Shown piece after piece: positions 9,892 through 18,093 of a stretch of 64,000 bases of DNA. Location: assembly GCF_000187245.1 (NCBI RefSeq), contig NC_027862.1, forward strand, positions 806,001 to 870,000, in the 5' to 3' direction. Under the pieces are notes generated by a model, which was not told the origin of the DNA, searched no databases, and saw only the letters and a list, made by a program, of their open reading frames with translations. The position numbers and the translations under genes are program-made. The stretch is from Ogataea parapolymorpha DL-1. Its lineage: Eukaryota > Ascomycota > Pichiomycetes > Pichiales > Pichiaceae. Each line of letters opens with the position of its first letter. Position 1 is the stretch's first letter.

Positions 9892-9966
9892 GACTTCGTG
9901 GCCAAGCTGGTTTAAGGCATGCGACTGTTAATCGCAAGATCGTGAGTTCGATCCTCACCGAGGTCG
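9892..9966 (+). tRNA. tRNA-Asn (GTT)
   Basis: A 75-base cloverleaf without intron. The acceptor stem GACTTCG pairs with CGAGGTC (one G-U pair), with discriminator G at 9966. The anticodon stem TGCGA/TCGCA encloses GTT at 9927-9929. The T-arm carries the usual GTTCGATCC B-box. A run of T at 9976-9983 is a Pol III terminator. Confidence 0.95.
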
Positions 9967-10421
9967 TTCGTTAAATTTTTTTTATTAATAGTGGATTTAC
10001 GCGTTTTCTATTTTTGCGTGGTTCATAGCCAAAGGATGGAGTTGCAGGACCAAGGCCTTGCCAACCTCACCTCCGGACACACTACGAACATACTTCGAGG
10101 TGCAGCCCTTAATGCCCCCACCTCGTTTCAGGTTAAATAAAACCGTGGTATTTGTTTACATTCCTGGTGACCCGTTTTGTTTCTGACAGCCCCCTAGATA
10201 ATGTAAACATACCAATTTTTCAAGAATTTAGCCATCTGTTTTTGAGGTCTGTATCCAAGGCCACTGCATTTCTGCCCTTTCTGACTGCTCGTGCAGTAGA
10301 TATTTCACTCGCTATAAACTTGCTTAATTACATTCTCCCACATATACATTCATTTGATACATCGCAAATTTAATCAGCCCTTATTATATTTTAGCTACAG
10401 TCATTCGTTATACCATTCAAA
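9967..10421 (+). promoter_or_regulatory. Upstream region of the mitotic cyclin gene
   Basis: About 455 bases between tRNA-Asn and the cyclin ATG. It holds two inverted forkhead-type sites, TGTTTACA at 10153-10160 and TGTAAACA at 10202-10209, and an ACGCGT box at 9999-10004. A hairpin ACTGC-TCGT-GCAGT followed by AGATATT lies at 10284-10304, repeated in slightly different form near tRNA-Pro at 36635. Forkhead sites fit G2/M control of a B-type cyclin. There is no ATG in the last 120 bases before the start codon. Confidence 0.55.
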
Positions 10422-11645
10422 ATGGGGCTGCAAGTGGTTCGCTCACTGGGATCAAACGAAAATGAGAATATGGTCAAGTCCAAAAGAAGTTCTACCGGCC
10501 CTCGAAGGGCACTTAGGGTTGTGTCCAGCAGTGAGGTGAACAAACAGGTGCGTTCTCTTTCAACCAAAGAAGCTCAGCTAAAGACAGAGCTGATCAAAAC
10601 AGACGGGGTCTCTACGGTCGACGAATACGATGACGAAACAGAGGATGACATGGTTCTAGAAGACGAGGAGGTGAAGCAACACCAGCAGAATTCAACAGAT
10701 GCTGAAGACGAAGAAGACGAAGGGTTCCAGGTGTTGGAGGAGAAAGTTGAGCCGATGTCACCCAGATGGGATGCTAGCATTGAGGCCGAGCTCACGGCTG
10801 TGGTGAGGAAGTTTTTCCGTGAAGATCCGGATCCGAGAGACGAAGACACATGGGACGTGTCCATGGTGGCTGAATATGGCCCTGAAATTTTCAACTACAT
10901 GCGCGATCTCGAGATAAAGTACGCTCCATATTCTCACTACGTGCCCGATATCCAGTCAGAGATCACGTGGGAGAACCGAGCCACCCTGATGAATTGGATC
11001 GTCCAAGTGCACGCTCGTTTCAACTTGCTACCGGAAACATTGTTTCTCGCTGTTAATCTGATCGACCGGTTTCTTTCGAAGCGGGCCATTTCGCTTTCGC
11101 GGTTCCAACTATGCGGAGCCATTGCTTTATTCATTGCTGCAAAATACGAGGAGATCAACTGCCCTTCTGTGCAACAGATGGCATACATGGTCTCGAACGA
11201 TTATACCATCGAGGAGCTGCTTAAGGCAGAGAGGTTTATGATCAACGAGCTCAAGTTTGAGATGGGCTACCCGGGCCCCATGTCGTTCCTTAGACGTACT
11301 TCCAAGGCTGACGACTACGACAGTGAGACCAGAACTCTGGCCAAATATTTTCTAGAGATTACCATCATGGATCCAAGATTTGTGGCCTCCCCTCCCAGCT
11401 GGCTAGCGGCAGGAGCCCACTATCTTGCCCGCAAGATGTTGCACCACGGCAAGTGGACCGAGGAACACGTTTTCTACAGTGGTTACTCGGAAGCACAATT
11501 GAGGCCATTGGCCGATGTGCTCATTGACAATTGCATCGACTACAAAAACAACCACAAGGCGATCTTCGACAAATACTCCGAAAGACGATTCAAGCGCAGT
11601 GCGATCTTTGTCCAAGAGTATTTGAGAGAGTCGCTACAATATTGA
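10422..11645 (+). CDS. CLB2: G2/M B-type cyclin
   Basis: A 407-residue mitotic cyclin that should activate Cdc28/Cdk1. It has a disordered, acidic N-terminus with a destruction-box-like RRALRVV at residues 28-34, then an N-terminal cyclin box from about residue 185 (motif NRATLMNWIVQVH) and a C-terminal cyclin fold to about 395. The body resembles the Clb1/Clb2 class most closely; Clb3/4 or Clb5/6 class cannot be ruled out by eye, though the extended N-terminus and forkhead sites upstream favour the G2/M class. Confidence 0.88.
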   Translation: MGLQVVRSLGSNENENMVKSKRSSTGPRRALRVVSSSEVNKQVRSLSTKEAQLKTELIKTDGVSTVDEYDDETEDDMVLEDEEVKQHQQNSTDAEDEEDEGFQVLEEKVEPMSPRWDASIEAELTAVVRKFFREDPDPRDEDTWDVSMVAEYGPEIFNYMRDLEIKYAPYSHYVPDIQSEITWENRATLMNWIVQVHARFNLLPETLFLAVNLIDRFLSKRAISLSRFQLCGAIALFIAAKYEEINCPSVQQMAYMVSNDYTIEELLKAERFMINELKFEMGYPGPMSFLRRTSKADDYDSETRTLAKYFLEITIMDPRFVASPPSWLAAGAHYLARKMLHHGKWTEEHVFYSGYSEAQLRPLADVLIDNCIDYKNNHKAIFDKYSERRFKRSAIFVQEYLRESLQY

Positions 11646-11744
11646 ATAGCATATTACATGGGCCCGTTGGAAATTGGCAGAATTCTGAAGTTTACGTATA
11701 GATAATATATAATGGCAAAAAAAAAAAATTTAATTCTTCAAACC

Positions 11745-12503
11745 ATGATGTTCCGTCAAGCACTCAAAGTTGTTCCTGCTGTTTCCAAGTTCTCTTTTAC
11801 CAGAAGCGCTGCAAAGCCTTTGGTTTTGGTGCCAAGAATGGCTCAATTCTCCACCAGCGTGTCTAGATTGAACGCACCAGATGCAAAGACCCTTGTCCAA
11901 CAGGAGCTGGACTACGAGAAGAATGACGCTTTCGATCTGGACCCAAGCTTTGTGGCCTACATGAAAAACGAAAACATCAAAGCGATTGAGCCAAACGAGC
12001 ATGCTTTCTCTCACATGATTAAGGAGTGGAACGATGAGAAGGTTCATGTTCTGTTTGACATCCAGAAAATCACGTTTGCTACCCACGCTAATAAGCAGAT
12101 CAACGAGGAAATCGGCAGCGAGGAGGAGCAGAGCGAGGTGTTCTCCGCGGGAATGACCGAGACTGCGGATCTTTCTGTTGTTTTGGAGAAGAACGGTAAG
12201 GCTTTGCAGTTCGATCTGGATCTGAGCCCAGATGAGTACCACTTCATCATTAATGGAGTCAGAACCTTTGACAGCATCGACCTAGCTCTTGACTACTCTA
12301 GCAACAGCGTGGACCAGAAGGACCTCCTTTACAGCGGACCATTGTTTGAAAATCTTTCTCTAGAAATGCAAGACATGTTCTATGACCTGCTGAGAGAGAG
12401 AGGAGTGGACGAGGAGCTTGGTGAGCTTTTGGTTGCCTATGCTACCTGGAAGGAAAACAACATGTACATTGACTGGCTCGAAAAGCTGCAGAGCTTCGTT
12501 TGA
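11745..12503 (+). CDS. MAM33: Mitochondrial acidic matrix protein, p32/C1QBP family
   Basis: A 252-residue homologue of S. cerevisiae Mam33, an acidic doughnut-forming protein of the mitochondrial matrix linked to mitoribosome function and translation. The N-terminus MMFRQALKVVP..FTRSAA is basic and hydroxylated like a presequence. The mature part is strongly acidic, with the family's C-terminal helix (DEELGELLVAYATWKE). The ATG at 11712 would add eleven residues encoded by an A-rich stretch; the tandem ATGs at 11745/11748 give a better presequence, so I start there. Confidence 0.9.
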   Translation: MMFRQALKVVPAVSKFSFTRSAAKPLVLVPRMAQFSTSVSRLNAPDAKTLVQQELDYEKNDAFDLDPSFVAYMKNENIKAIEPNEHAFSHMIKEWNDEKVHVLFDIQKITFATHANKQINEEIGSEEEQSEVFSAGMTETADLSVVLEKNGKALQFDLDLSPDEYHFIINGVRTFDSIDLALDYSSNSVDQKDLLYSGPLFENLSLEMQDMFYDLLRERGVDEELGELLVAYATWKENNMYIDWLEKLQSFV

Positions 12504-12650
12504 GCTTTCCATGATGGGCCCCCCCTGTATATAGAGAATAATGTTGAGGCGTGCGCGCGTCGATAGACGCGACGACCATGATTTTTTCACAGTCACAGTT
12601 TTTTTCATCGACAAAAAAAATTAAAACCTCCATTTTAACCAACTACAACT
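12504..12650. promoter_or_regulatory. RPP1A promoter with GCGTC/GACGC hairpin
   Basis: A 147-base gap between MAM33 and RPP1A. A 6-base inverted repeat CGCGTC-GATA-GACGCG sits at 12556-12571. A pyrimidine/T-rich stretch follows near 12583-12605, as is common before ribosomal protein genes. Confidence 0.45.
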
Positions 12651-12968
12651 ATGTCTGACGCTTTGGTTTCTTACGCTGCTCTCATCTTGGCTGATGCTGA
12701 GTTGGAGATCTCTTCTGCCAACTTGCAATCTTTGATCACTGCTGCTGGTGCTTCCGTTGACAACATCTGGACTGAAGTGTTCGCCAAGGCTCTCGAGGGA
12801 CAAAACTTGAAGGAAAAGCTTTTCGCTATGGCTGCTGCCGCTCCTGCTGCTGCTCCTGCTGCTGCCGGCGCCGCTGCTGCTGGTACCGAGGCCGCTGCTG
12901 CTGAGGAGAAGGAGGAAGAGGCTGAGGAGGAAGAGGATGACGACATGGGCTTCGGTTTGTTTGACTAA
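12651..12968 (+). CDS. RPP1A: 60S acidic ribosomal stalk protein P1-alpha
   Basis: A 105-residue P1 protein of the ribosomal stalk, which recruits translational GTPases as P1/P2 dimers on P0. The N-terminal dimerisation domain is followed by an Ala/Pro hinge of simple-sequence GCT codons, an acidic stretch, and the universal C-terminus [10 protein letters not shown]. The N-terminal part ([18 protein letters not shown]) is closer to yeast P1A than P1B. Codon use is strongly biased (GCT, AAG, TTG), as expected for high expression. Confidence 0.93.
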   Translation: MSDALVSYAALILADAELEISSANLQSLITAAGASVDNIWTEVFAKALEGQNLKEKLFAMAAAAPAAAPAAAGAAAAGTEAAAAEEKEEEAEEEEDDDMGFGLFD

Positions 12969-13169
12969 GCATACAGTATTAATACATCAAGATCGGAGTT
13001 ATAGTTAGTAAATAGTAGGCTTGCGCTGATTGGCGCATACTGGAAACTTAGATTTAATTACTCTCAAGCTCACCATTTGAATTGCGGTACTTAAAAATGC
13101 AAATATTTAAAATCAGCTACAATCCTCTGCTCATGACGATTTTAGGTATTACACATGTATTGTACACAT

Positions 13170-14132
13170 CTAATCCTCCAGTTTCTGTTTGCCCGAGACG
13201 CCGCTCACGTCGTATAAAAAGCCTTTAAAGAACTCGTAGACGGGGAAAACAACACATTGTCCTGAGGCAACACGCATGACTCTCGGAAGGATACCTTTGT
13301 AGAATGCCTTCACACCGCTCTCCTTGAACAGGTTGGCTCCGATACGCACACCGCGGGCGAAATTGGACTCGTTCGAGTGTCCTGTTTCCTTTTGCATTCT
13401 CGTTTTGATCGTGTCGAGAGGATTGTTGCAGAGAGGTCCAATGGCTCCAGAGGTGAATCCTATCACGGCTGTTTGGTAGGAGGGCAAGACCTCGGCGTTT
13501 TGGTAGTCCTGCAAAAACGATTTGAGGAACGAGTAGGTGGTAAAGTTGGCACCCTGGTTGATAGCCTGCCGAGCGGCAGTCAGAGACACACCTCGGTAGA
13601 GTGTTTTCAGACCTTCCTCGCGGACAATCATCAGGGCAGCCTGTGGCGCAGAACGATACTTAGGCACCTGCAGAGGGTCCTTAAGAGAATTGTGCTGAGC
13701 CTGAAGTCTGATCTTGACCACCTCCATAGGGTTGACGACAAGCACGGCCTCGGTGACACCTGCCATCACACCACTGATAAAGTTGGAGGACGTGGCAACC
13801 TGGCCAGTTTCCTTGTTGATAAAGAGCGACTTATAGAACTCGTAGGACGAGAAACGGATGGCCATTTTCGGCACAATACCTATGCAAACGGCTCCCAGGC
13901 CTCTGTAGAGAGCGAAAAAGCCCTCATTTTGGACAATGTTTACACCTGTCTTGATAAGACCCGGGGGCTTTGCGGACTTTAGTCCAATGCTTTTCTTAAA
14001 CAGCTGCATACGCACTTTGATGGTATCGAGAGGATGACAACACAGAGCCTCGAACAGGCCCGCCGTTCCTCCAGCAATGAGATCAATAGCAGTGTTCTTT
14101 GGCCTTTTGTTGGAATTCGCAGAAGCACTCAT
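13170..14132 (-). CDS. SFC1: Mitochondrial succinate/fumarate carrier
   Basis: A 320-residue inner-membrane carrier exchanging cytosolic succinate for matrix fumarate, which links the glyoxylate cycle to gluconeogenesis on C2 compounds. Three tandem repeats of about 100 residues each carry the carrier signature: HPLDTIKVRM, NPMEVVKIRL and NPLDTIKTRM. Conserved blocks such as GGTAGLFEALCCHPLD and YRGVSLTAARQA match Sfc1/Acr1 rather than other carriers. A CCN6CCG match to the carbon-source response element core lies 79-89 bases upstream. Confidence 0.94.
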   Translation of the reverse strand: MSASANSNKRPKNTAIDLIAGGTAGLFEALCCHPLDTIKVRMQLFKKSIGLKSAKPPGLIKTGVNIVQNEGFFALYRGLGAVCIGIVPKMAIRFSSYEFYKSLFINKETGQVATSSNFISGVMAGVTEAVLVVNPMEVVKIRLQAQHNSLKDPLQVPKYRSAPQAALMIVREEGLKTLYRGVSLTAARQAINQGANFTTYSFLKSFLQDYQNAEVLPSYQTAVIGFTSGAIGPLCNNPLDTIKTRMQKETGHSNESNFARGVRIGANLFKESGVKAFYKGILPRVMRVASGQCVVFPVYEFFKGFLYDVSGVSGKQKLED

Positions 14133-14210
14133 CTTGGATAGGTACGCTGCAACATGGTGAAATTGCCAAACCCTTTATATTGTCAGCTACCGTCTCCCCA
14201 GATTTTTTCG

Positions 14211-14221
14211 CGGGGCATCGG
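14211..14221 (-). promoter_or_regulatory. CSRE-like element upstream of SFC1
   Basis: CGGGGCATCGG on the plus strand reads CCGATGCCCCG towards SFC1 and fits the minimal CCN6CCG carbon-source response core bound by Cat8/Sip4 in S. cerevisiae. The full 12-base CSRE consensus matches only in part, so this is tentative. Confidence 0.3.
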
Positions 14222-14279
14222 AGAAGGTCTAACGGAAAAAAAAAATGACGGCTCCAGGCAGACCCACACACCTCGCACC

Positions 14280-14804
14280 TCAGCCAAATAGTGACCAGTC
14301 TTGCACCCGGAGTGACTCCAGGGCATGCTGAATCACTTGCTTTGCGGCAGGAATCCGGGGGCCGAAATCGCTACCCGGGAGGTTATACGTAATCAGCAGG
14401 TCGGTCTGCACCTTCTGGAGCCGGATAAGTCCGAGTAAAACTACCAATTCCGTTTGGTCCCTCCCCCATTTCTTTGCCTCCTGCGAGCCAACCAAGACGT
14501 AGGCAGGGTCCTGGGCAAAATTCGGACACTGGATTTTCGCCGCTTCCAATATTTTGGCGTTCTCAGCGCCATTGAGCTTGGCCAATTCCTGGAAATGGTA
14601 CTCGGCGGCGGCATCGTCAGCGACGCCGACCGACTCCAAGAGATCAAAGATGATGGCGTCCTCTGGGCCGAGCTGGGTGTCTGGCCCTGCCACAAACACC
14701 TCCTGTGTATCGGGGATCTGTCTCAATGTCGATGCGTCAATCAATCCGGCCGGGATTTGCGTGGTGATGGCACCACCATAGAGCTGTGTTTCCTCGAAAT
14801 TCAT
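14280..14804 (-). CDS. MOG1: Ran-binding nuclear import factor Mog1
   Basis: A 174-residue protein of the Mog1/PsbP fold, which binds Gsp1/Ran and promotes nucleotide release during nuclear import. The N-terminal signature ELYGGAIT-type (here QLYGGAITTQIP), followed by IDAS..R(Q/E)(I/V)PDTQEV, is the hallmark of the family. The C-terminus ends in a DWSLFG block like the DTSLFA of the yeast protein. Length is close to the usual 190-220. It is divergent from NIK1, with 123 bases between the two start codons. Confidence 0.93.
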   Translation of the reverse strand: MNFEETQLYGGAITTQIPAGLIDASTLRQIPDTQEVFVAGPDTQLGPEDAIIFDLLESVGVADDAAAEYHFQELAKLNGAENAKILEAAKIQCPNFAQDPAYVLVGSQEAKKWGRDQTELVVLLGLIRLQKVQTDLLITYNLPGSDFGPRIPAAKQVIQHALESLRVQDWSLFG

Positions 14805-14867
14805 TGTGGTGATACAATATTTTATTTTTGGATACTGCCATCTATATTTGATTAGCTCAGCGGCGCA

Positions 14868-14900
14868 ATGGCAACGATTAAAGTTTTAAATTTATATTGA
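14868..14900 (+). promoter_or_regulatory. Possible upstream ORF before NIK1
   Basis: An ATG followed by nine codons and TGA (MATIKVLNLY) ends 27 bases before the NIK1 start. If the NIK1 mRNA begins upstream of 14868, scanning ribosomes would meet it first. The transcription start is unknown. Confidence 0.25.
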
Positions 14901-14927
14901 AAACAAGACTCTCAACACACCTATTTG

Positions 14928-17900
14928 ATGCCCGACATTATAACCATATTGTCGGATCCAGTGCTGTTTGGACAATATGGGCCACAGCTGCGCGAAGATC
15001 TGCTCGCGCACGTGACGAAACAGCAGGAGGAAAACTGCCGCCTCAAGACCAAAAACGAAGCATTCCAAACCGCCCTAGGCGAGTTAGGCACGGTCCTCAA
15101 CTCTGTGGCTAGGGGCGATCTGTCGAAGAAAGTCCAGATCCACGAGCTGGAGAGTGATCCAGAGATTCTGAAGGTCAAGATTACCATCAACACCATGATG
15201 GACCAGCTGCAAACGTTCGCGCATGAAGTGACAAACTTGGCCACCGAAGTGGCTAACGGAAAACTGGGTGGCCAGGTGAAAACCCACGAGATCCAGGCGA
15301 GCGGCGTCTGGCGTTCTCTGATCGACAACGTAAACGCGATGGCGCTGAACCTTACGAATCAGGTCAGAGAAATATCGGAGGTGACGTCTGCTGTCGCTGC
15401 TGGAGACTTATCGCGCAAAACCAACGTTTATGCCCAAGGAGAGATTTTGCAGCTGCAAAACACAGTGAACAAGATGGTGGACCAGCTGCGTAAATTTGCC
15501 TTCGAGGTCACACGAGTCGCCAGAGAGACAGGTGTGGAGGGCCGTCTGGGAGGACAGGCCCGGATCGAAAATGTTTCTGGTATCTGGTTGGAGCTGACTG
15601 ACAACGTGAACGCCATGGCTCTTAATTTGACCACACAGGTCAGAAACATCGCGAACGTGACGACTGCCGTCGCCAAGGGTGATCTTTCGACCAAGGTGAC
15701 GGCAGACTGTAAGGGTGAAATATTGGAGCTCAAGATCACGATCAACAAGATGGTGGACCGGTTGCGGACTTTCGTCGAGGAAGTTAGAACGCTCGCCACT
15801 GAGGTCGGAACAAAAGGTATTCTGGGAGGCCAGGCCAACGTGACAGACGTCGACGGAGCGTGGAAGGAGGTCACCGAGAAGGTCAATGTGATGGCCAATA
15901 ATTTGACGAACCAGGTGAGATCGATTGCGACGGTCACTACGGCCGTTGCTCACGGAGATCTGTCGCAGAAGATTAAAGTCGAGGCCCAAGGAGAAATTCT
16001 GCAGCTGAAAAGTACGATTAACAAGATGGTGGACTCGTTGCAGGTTTTCGCCAAGGAAGTGACCCGTGTTGCCAAGGATGTGGGAATCGACGGTAAGCTC
16101 GGTGTCCAGGCCGAAGTGAACGATGTGGACGGGCTGTGGAAGGAGATCACCACGAACGTGAACATCATGGCTGCCAATTTGACGACCCAGGTGAGAGCAT
16201 TTGCGCAGATCACAGCCGCAGCCACGGACGGCGACTTCACGCGTTTCATTACTGTGGAGGCGTCGGGAGAGATGGACGCTTTGAAGACCAAGATCAACCA
16301 GATGGTGCTGAACCTGAGGGAGTCTATTCAGAGAAACACAGCTGCCAGAGAGGCGGCTGAGCTTGCGAACCGTGCTAAGTCGGAGTTCTTGGCCAACACG
16401 TCGCACGAGATTCGTACGCCGATGAACGGTATCATCGGTATGACGCAGCTGACTCTCGAGACGCAGCTGACGCAATACCAGCGCGAAATGCTCTCGATCG
16501 TGCATAATCTGGCTAACTCGCTGCTGACGATCATTGACGACATTTTGGACATTTCGAAGATCGAGGCCAATAGAATGACGATCGAGGAGATCGACTTCTC
16601 GCTCAGAGGCACTGTTTTCGGCGCGCTCAAGACGCTGGCCGTCAAGGCGATAGAAAAGCAGCTCGACCTGATCTACAAGGTGGACAACTCATTCCCGGAT
16701 AATCTTGTTGGAGACTCGTTCAGACTGAGACAGGTGATTTTGAACCTGACTGGTAATGCCATTAAATTCACGAGTCGCGGCAAGGTGACCGTCAGCGTCA
16801 AGAAGACGTCGCGCGTGATAAACAACACGGACAAGCTGCTGCTGGAGTTCTGCGTGAGCGACACCGGTATCGGCATTGAGAAGGACAAGCTGGGTGTGAT
16901 TTTCGATACGTTCTGTCAGGCAGACGGCTCCACCACACGTAAGTTTGGTGGTACTGGTTTAGGACTCTCCATTTCCAAACAGCTCATCCATTTGATGGGC
17001 GGTGAGATCTGGGTCACGTCAAATTACGGAGAAGGCTCCAATTTCTACTTCACCATTCTTGTTTCGCCGGCCAAGGTGGATCTGTCAAGACAACTGGAAA
17101 TCCTGTATCCGTTCAGAAACCATCAGGTTTTGTTTGTTGCTTGCGAACACGACGAGCAGGCCATCGAGGAGATCAAGGAGAACATCAAATTGCTCAATCT
17201 TGAGCCGGTCGTGGTGCACGATGTTGACGAGGTGAAGATCGACGACCCGGTCTCCTACGACACGATCATCATCGACTCTATAGACACAGGCAGAAGATTG
17301 CGGCTGCTACCTGAAATCAAGTACGTTCCTCTGGTTCTTCTGCATCCATCGATTCCAGCGCTGAACATGAGACTGTGTCTGGACCTCGGTATCAGCTCAT
17401 ATGGAAACACGCCATGTTCAGTCACCGACCTGGCATCAATCCTCAAACCTGCACTGGAAAGCCGTGCGGCTCCTTCTAATAGCGACGGCTCCACCTCGTA
17501 CAAGATTTTGCTGGCAGAGGACAATCTCGTGAACCAGAAACTCGCAGTCAAGATCTTGGAAAACCACGGCCACAGCGTCGAGGTTGTCGAGAACGGTCAA
17601 GAGGCTGTGGAGGCCGTGAAGAAGAACCATTACGACGTTATTCTGATGGATGTCCAGATGCCGATCATGGGAGGTTTCGAAGCAACAGCCAAGATCAGAG
17701 AGTGGGAGAAGAAGAAGTACGTTGACTCGATGGCGTTCCGCACGCCAATTGTGGCACTGACTGCTCACGCTATGCTGGGAGACCGTGAGCGCTGTTTGAA
17801 GGCACAGATGGACGAGTATTTATCGAAGCCTCTAAAGCCATCGCTTCTGCTTCAGACAATCTCCAAATGTATTCACAACATGAACCAGCTCAAGGAGATT

Positions 17901-18059
17901 TCGAAGAACCAGAACGCTCGCGGGTCGAATTTTGCCAAGCACCTGAAAAACGGCTTTGTCAAGACTGACATTCACCACAAGAACGGTTCCGAGGCTGCGC
18001 AGGGCGAACAGAAGATCAGAGAGCTCTCAGAAGAGGAAATTGACGCGGCTATGACATAG
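14928..18059 (+). CDS. NIK1: Group III hybrid histidine kinase (HAMP-repeat)
   Basis: A 1043-residue cytosolic hybrid kinase of the Nik1/Os-1/DRK1 class, an osmosensing input to the HOG pathway and the class whose HAMP array is linked to phenylpyrrole fungicide sensitivity. At least five HAMP units with period near 92 residues are visible (recurring GDLSxK and DNVNAMA blocks, residues about 40-440). Then come the H-box [10 protein letters not shown] with His493, an HATPase with [10 protein letters not shown], and a C-terminal receiver with phospho-acceptor Asp908 (LMDVQMP). No membrane segments are seen. S. cerevisiae lacks this class. The frame opens at a TTG at 14925; the ATG at 14928 is the start. 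Confidence 0.95.
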   Translation: MPDIITILSDPVLFGQYGPQLREDLLAHVTKQQEENCRLKTKNEAFQTALGELGTVLNSVARGDLSKKVQIHELESDPEILKVKITINTMMDQLQTFAHEVTNLATEVANGKLGGQVKTHEIQASGVWRSLIDNVNAMALNLTNQVREISEVTSAVAAGDLSRKTNVYAQGEILQLQNTVNKMVDQLRKFAFEVTRVARETGVEGRLGGQARIENVSGIWLELTDNVNAMALNLTTQVRNIANVTTAVAKGDLSTKVTADCKGEILELKITINKMVDRLRTFVEEVRTLATEVGTKGILGGQANVTDVDGAWKEVTEKVNVMANNLTNQVRSIATVTTAVAHGDLSQKIKVEAQGEILQLKSTINKMVDSLQVFAKEVTRVAKDVGIDGKLGVQAEVNDVDGLWKEITTNVNIMAANLTTQVRAFAQITAAATDGDFTRFITVEASGEMDALKTKINQMVLNLRESIQRNTAAREAAELANRAKSEFLANTSHEIRTPMNGIIGMTQLTLETQLTQYQREMLSIVHNLANSLLTIIDDILDISKIEANRMTIEEIDFSLRGTVFGALKTLAVKAIEKQLDLIYKVDNSFPDNLVGDSFRLRQVILNLTGNAIKFTSRGKVTVSVKKTSRVINNTDKLLLEFCVSDTGIGIEKDKLGVIFDTFCQADGSTTRKFGGTGLGLSISKQLIHLMGGEIWVTSNYGEGSNFYFTILVSPAKVDLSRQLEILYPFRNHQVLFVACEHDEQAIEEIKENIKLLNLEPVVVHDVDEVKIDDPVSYDTIIIDSIDTGRRLRLLPEIKYVPLVLLHPSIPALNMRLCLDLGISSYGNTPCSVTDLASILKPALESRAAPSNSDGSTSYKILLAEDNLVNQKLAVKILENHGHSVEVVENGQEAVEAVKKNHYDVILMDVQMPIMGGFEATAKIREWEKKKYVDSMAFRTPIVALTAHAMLGDRERCLKAQMDEYLSKPLKPSLLLQTISKCIHNMNQLKEISKNQNARGSNFAKHLKNGFVKTDIHHKNGSEAAQGEQKIRELSEEEIDAAMT

Positions 18060-18093
18060 GTTGTATTGTTTTATTTATGCTACAATGCCTAAT

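Noticed and set aside
15408..16505. A 365-codon minus-strand frame antisense to the NIK1 HAMP repeats
   Set aside because: Its apparent repeats arise from the repeated HAMP coding units on the other strand; no family resemblance.
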